Below, one piece after another: positions 33,064 through 34,741 of a DNA stretch of 34,741 nt. Made by a program: the position numbers and the translations under genes. The notes beneath the pieces are model-generated. The model was given only the letters and a program-made list of their open reading frames with translations, searched no databases and was not told the origin of the DNA. The first letter of the stretch is position 1, and every line of letters starts with the position of its first letter. Source of the stretch: Verrucomicrobiaceae bacterium (GTDB lineage: Bacteria > Verrucomicrobiota > Verrucomicrobiia > Verrucomicrobiales > Verrucomicrobiaceae); contig JAIYDW010000095.1 in assembly GCA_027487315.1 (NCBI GenBank), positions 1 through 34,741 on the forward strand, written 5' to 3'.

Positions 33064-33097
33064 GATCTCCCACCCTCATCTCTCGCCCCACCTCCCC

Positions 33098-34057
33098 TCA
33101 TTCCACCCCCGCCAGCTTCATCACCCGCCGCCGCATCCAGTCCGCCTCCGCCTTGAACGATTCCTTCTCATAAAACTTCAGCAACCCCATATCCCGGGAC
33201 AGCACACCAAAGCCCGCCGCCAACTGCAGCTTTCTCAGACATACCGGACACAAATGCATCGGCCGTGAGTCCGTCTCACCCAGATGATTGGAGCCATTCA
33301 TCAAGCACTCATAAAACACACAGTGACGCATCCCAAACATATGACCCATCTCATGCGTCAGCACCTTCCCACTCCGCCGCAGCATCAACTCCCCATCCCC
33401 TTCCGCCGCCGCCTCCCCATAAAAGGCCGGATCATAACGCGCAAAACTAAACACCCCCACACCGCCCTGCAGCATCGCCTGTCCAAATACAAAATTCCAC
33501 GCTTCATCCGGATACAGATCCTCCATCGTCACCGCGATCAGCGCATAACAATCCGCCGGCTTCATCCCTGGCAACCATTTCAAAATGTCCGTTGTCAGCA
33601 GTTGCCGATTTTGAGTGTTCCGATTGACCCGACTCTTCGCCGGCACCTTATCCAACACCACCCCCGGCAGCACCCGTGTCTCCATCGCAAAAAAAGCCGC
33701 ACAGTAGCTCCGCAGTGTCTCCAGATCAGGCGCTTTGTCTCCAAAAGTACCCAAAGGCAAGATCGCCAAGGATTTCTGTGCCGGCCTTGGCTTCACCTGA
33801 GCAAGCACCTTCCGATACTCCTCCACCGTCTGTCCGGGCTCAGCATGCGCCGCCAGCCAGTCACCCGGCTCAGGTTTCCGAATCCTCTCAAACAACGTCG
33901 GATCCGCCTCAAACGCCGCCCGCTGCACCTCCGACAAACCCACCAGCGATCCCATCGCCTCAGCCGCCGTTGGCATCGGCCCATTGCGCAACCCCTGCGC
34001 CTTCCCCACCGAAGCTACCCCGAATCCAATCAGAACCCAAAGAAACACCGCACGCAT
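33098..34057 (-). CDS. Exported archaemetzincin-like zinc metalloprotease
   Basis: The protein has 319 residues from the ATG at 34057, which gives a clean signal peptide (MRAVFLWVLIGFGVASVGKA). An ATG at 34120 is in frame but spoils it. It has the archaemetzincin zinc motif H235-E-M-G-H239 ... H245, followed at once by C246, then C251, M253 and a C270-x-x-C273 pair, the cysteine set of peptidase family M54. The catalytic domain is about 95-290; the first 90 residues are a pro- or N-domain of unknown role. Family members are aminopeptidase-like; most known prokaryotic ones are archaeal and cytoplasmic, so an exported form is unusual. It stands alone on the minus strand. Confidence 0.87.
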   Translation of the reverse strand: MRAVFLWVLIGFGVASVGKAQGLRNGPMPTAAEAMGSLVGLSEVQRAAFEADPTLFERIRKPEPGDWLAAHAEPGQTVEEYRKVLAQVKPRPAQKSLAILPLGTFGDKAPDLETLRSYCAAFFAMETRVLPGVVLDKVPAKSRVNRNTQNRQLLTTDILKWLPGMKPADCYALIAVTMEDLYPDEAWNFVFGQAMLQGGVGVFSFARYDPAFYGEAAAEGDGELMLRRSGKVLTHEMGHMFGMRHCVFYECLMNGSNHLGETDSRPMHLCPVCLRKLQLAAGFGVLSRDMGLLKFYEKESFKAEADWMRRRVMKLAGVE

Positions 34058-34214
34058 GCCGACATCATCCCTCAAACCCCACCCCGAAAGCAATCCTAAA
34101 CCCATCGACTTCCCAAGCAAATTTTAACAACCCTCCGCCACCGCACACTCCAACTTGCATTCCCATCCCGCCCCGCTCCAATGCACCCTCACCCCAACCC
34201 CTTCGTCCCGCACC

Positions 34215-34741
34215 ATGTACTCCCTCGGCATCGACTACGGCACCAACTCCTGCCGCTCCCTCCTCATCGACCTCGCCAACGGCTCCGAACTAGGTTCCGC
34301 CGTCTTCCCTTATCCCAGCGGTGAGATGGGCATTCTCCTCGATCCCAAGAATCCCCACGTCGCCCGCCAAAATCCCCAAGACTACCTCGACGGCCTCGTC
34401 CACGTCGTCACCACTGCCATCGCCCAGGCCAAAGCCGCCAACCCCGCCTTCGACCCCGCCGCCATCGTCGGCATCGGCCTCGACACCACCGGCTCCACCC
34501 CCATCCCCGTCAACCAAGCCGGCACCCCGCTCGGTCTCCTCCCCGAATTCGCCGACAACCTCAACGCCCAGGTCTGGCTCTGGAAAGACCACACCGCTCA
34601 TGCCGAAGCCGCCGAGATCACCCAACTCGGCAACGAACAGCGCCCCCACATCATGGCCAAATGCGGTGGCATCTACTCCTCCGAATGGTTCTGGTCCAAA
34701 ATCCTCCGCCTCCGCCGGATCGATCCTACTGTCTTCGCTGC
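34215..34741 (+). CDS. araB: Ribulokinase, 5' part only
   Basis: The gene starts at the ATG at 34215 and is open to the window edge (175 codons). The N-terminus has the FGGY-kinase phosphate loop YSLGIDYGTNSCRSLLIDL (about 2-20), then FPYPSGEMGILLDPKNPHVARQ, an arrangement characteristic of L-ribulokinase. GIGLDTTGSTPIPV (about 94-107) and the WLWKDHTAH segment follow. The enzyme phosphorylates L-ribulose in arabinose use. The gene is divergent from the archaemetzincin gene; other ara genes, if any, lie beyond the window. Confidence 0.87.
   Translation, partial: MYSLGIDYGTNSCRSLLIDLANGSELGSAVFPYPSGEMGILLDPKNPHVARQNPQDYLDGLVHVVTTAIAQAKAANPAFDPAAIVGIGLDTTGSTPIPVNQAGTPLGLLPEFADNLNAQVWLWKDHTAHAEAAEITQLGNEQRPHIMAKCGGIYSSEWFWSKILRLRRIDPTVFA

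Larger units (their letters stand above)
32783..33097. other. Gene-free stretch holding two repeat elements
   Basis: I see no gene in these roughly 315 bases. They contain palindromic element copy 3 (32886-32965) and a direct-repeat-rich element (33028-33063). A minus-strand open frame through both (32873-33091) is explained by the repeats and has no credible protein features. The promoter of the two-module gene should lie between 32783 and about 32880, but I cannot place its boxes. Confidence 0.6.

Noticed and set aside
32873-33091. A 72-codon minus-strand ORF
   Set aside because: It is composed of translated repeat elements (HGGHGETQRG and the palindromic copy) and shows no codon bias.

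Overview
The window looks like chromosomal DNA of a Gram-negative bacterium of the Verrucomicrobia type. This is inferred from the gene set and the GC-rich third-position codon use (GCC, CTC, ACC). Lipid A genes (an LpxC-FabZ fusion and LpxA), a TonB-dependent receptor, a PEP-CTERM-tagged haloperoxidase-like protein, a sulfatase and a very large PA14/heparinase/autotransporter-strand-repeat protein are typical of that phylum. No rRNA or tRNA gene and no CRISPR array was seen.

Bases 1-3101 are the most unusual part: the intI end of a chromosomal integron. The integrase gene points right. Four small, AT-richer cassette genes point left, away from it, and are separated by attC sites, two of them about 127 bp long and closely alike. 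The array runs off the left edge. The cassette proteins are unknown, and two look like lipoproteins. The 300 bp between intI and the first cassette should hold attI and the promoters.

Bases 3093-8131 (minus strand) hold a DUF3307 / phosphodiesterase-like / MFS operon, a cyclic-nucleotide-binding-like protein and a LolC/E-type permease. At 8211-9656 is a vanadium-haloperoxidase/PAP2-like exported protein with a PEP-CTERM tail. Bases 9776-11455 (plus) hold an Fe-S cluster accessory group: a DUF1858-like/rhodanese-like protein, a NifU/IscU-like scaffold and SufT. These converge on a TonB-dependent receptor across a perfect palindrome. Bases 13705-23503 (plus) hold superoxide dismutase with a clear terminator, a small unknown protein, a roughly 2,200-residue secreted heparinase-like protein and a phosphohexomutase.

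Bases 23504-26693 (minus) are an operon, lpxC-fabZ, lpxA, tsaE, tsaB, that combines lipid A/fatty acid synthesis with tRNA t6A modification. A divergent SGNH hydrolase and a cyclophilin with a terminator follow. Bases 28134-30580 (minus) hold an arylsulfatase overlapping a glycosyltransferase. Then come an unknown protein made of two secretin-like modules, flanked on both sides by copies of a palindromic intergenic repeat, and an exported archaemetzincin-like protease. The right edge cuts off a plus-strand ribulokinase gene.
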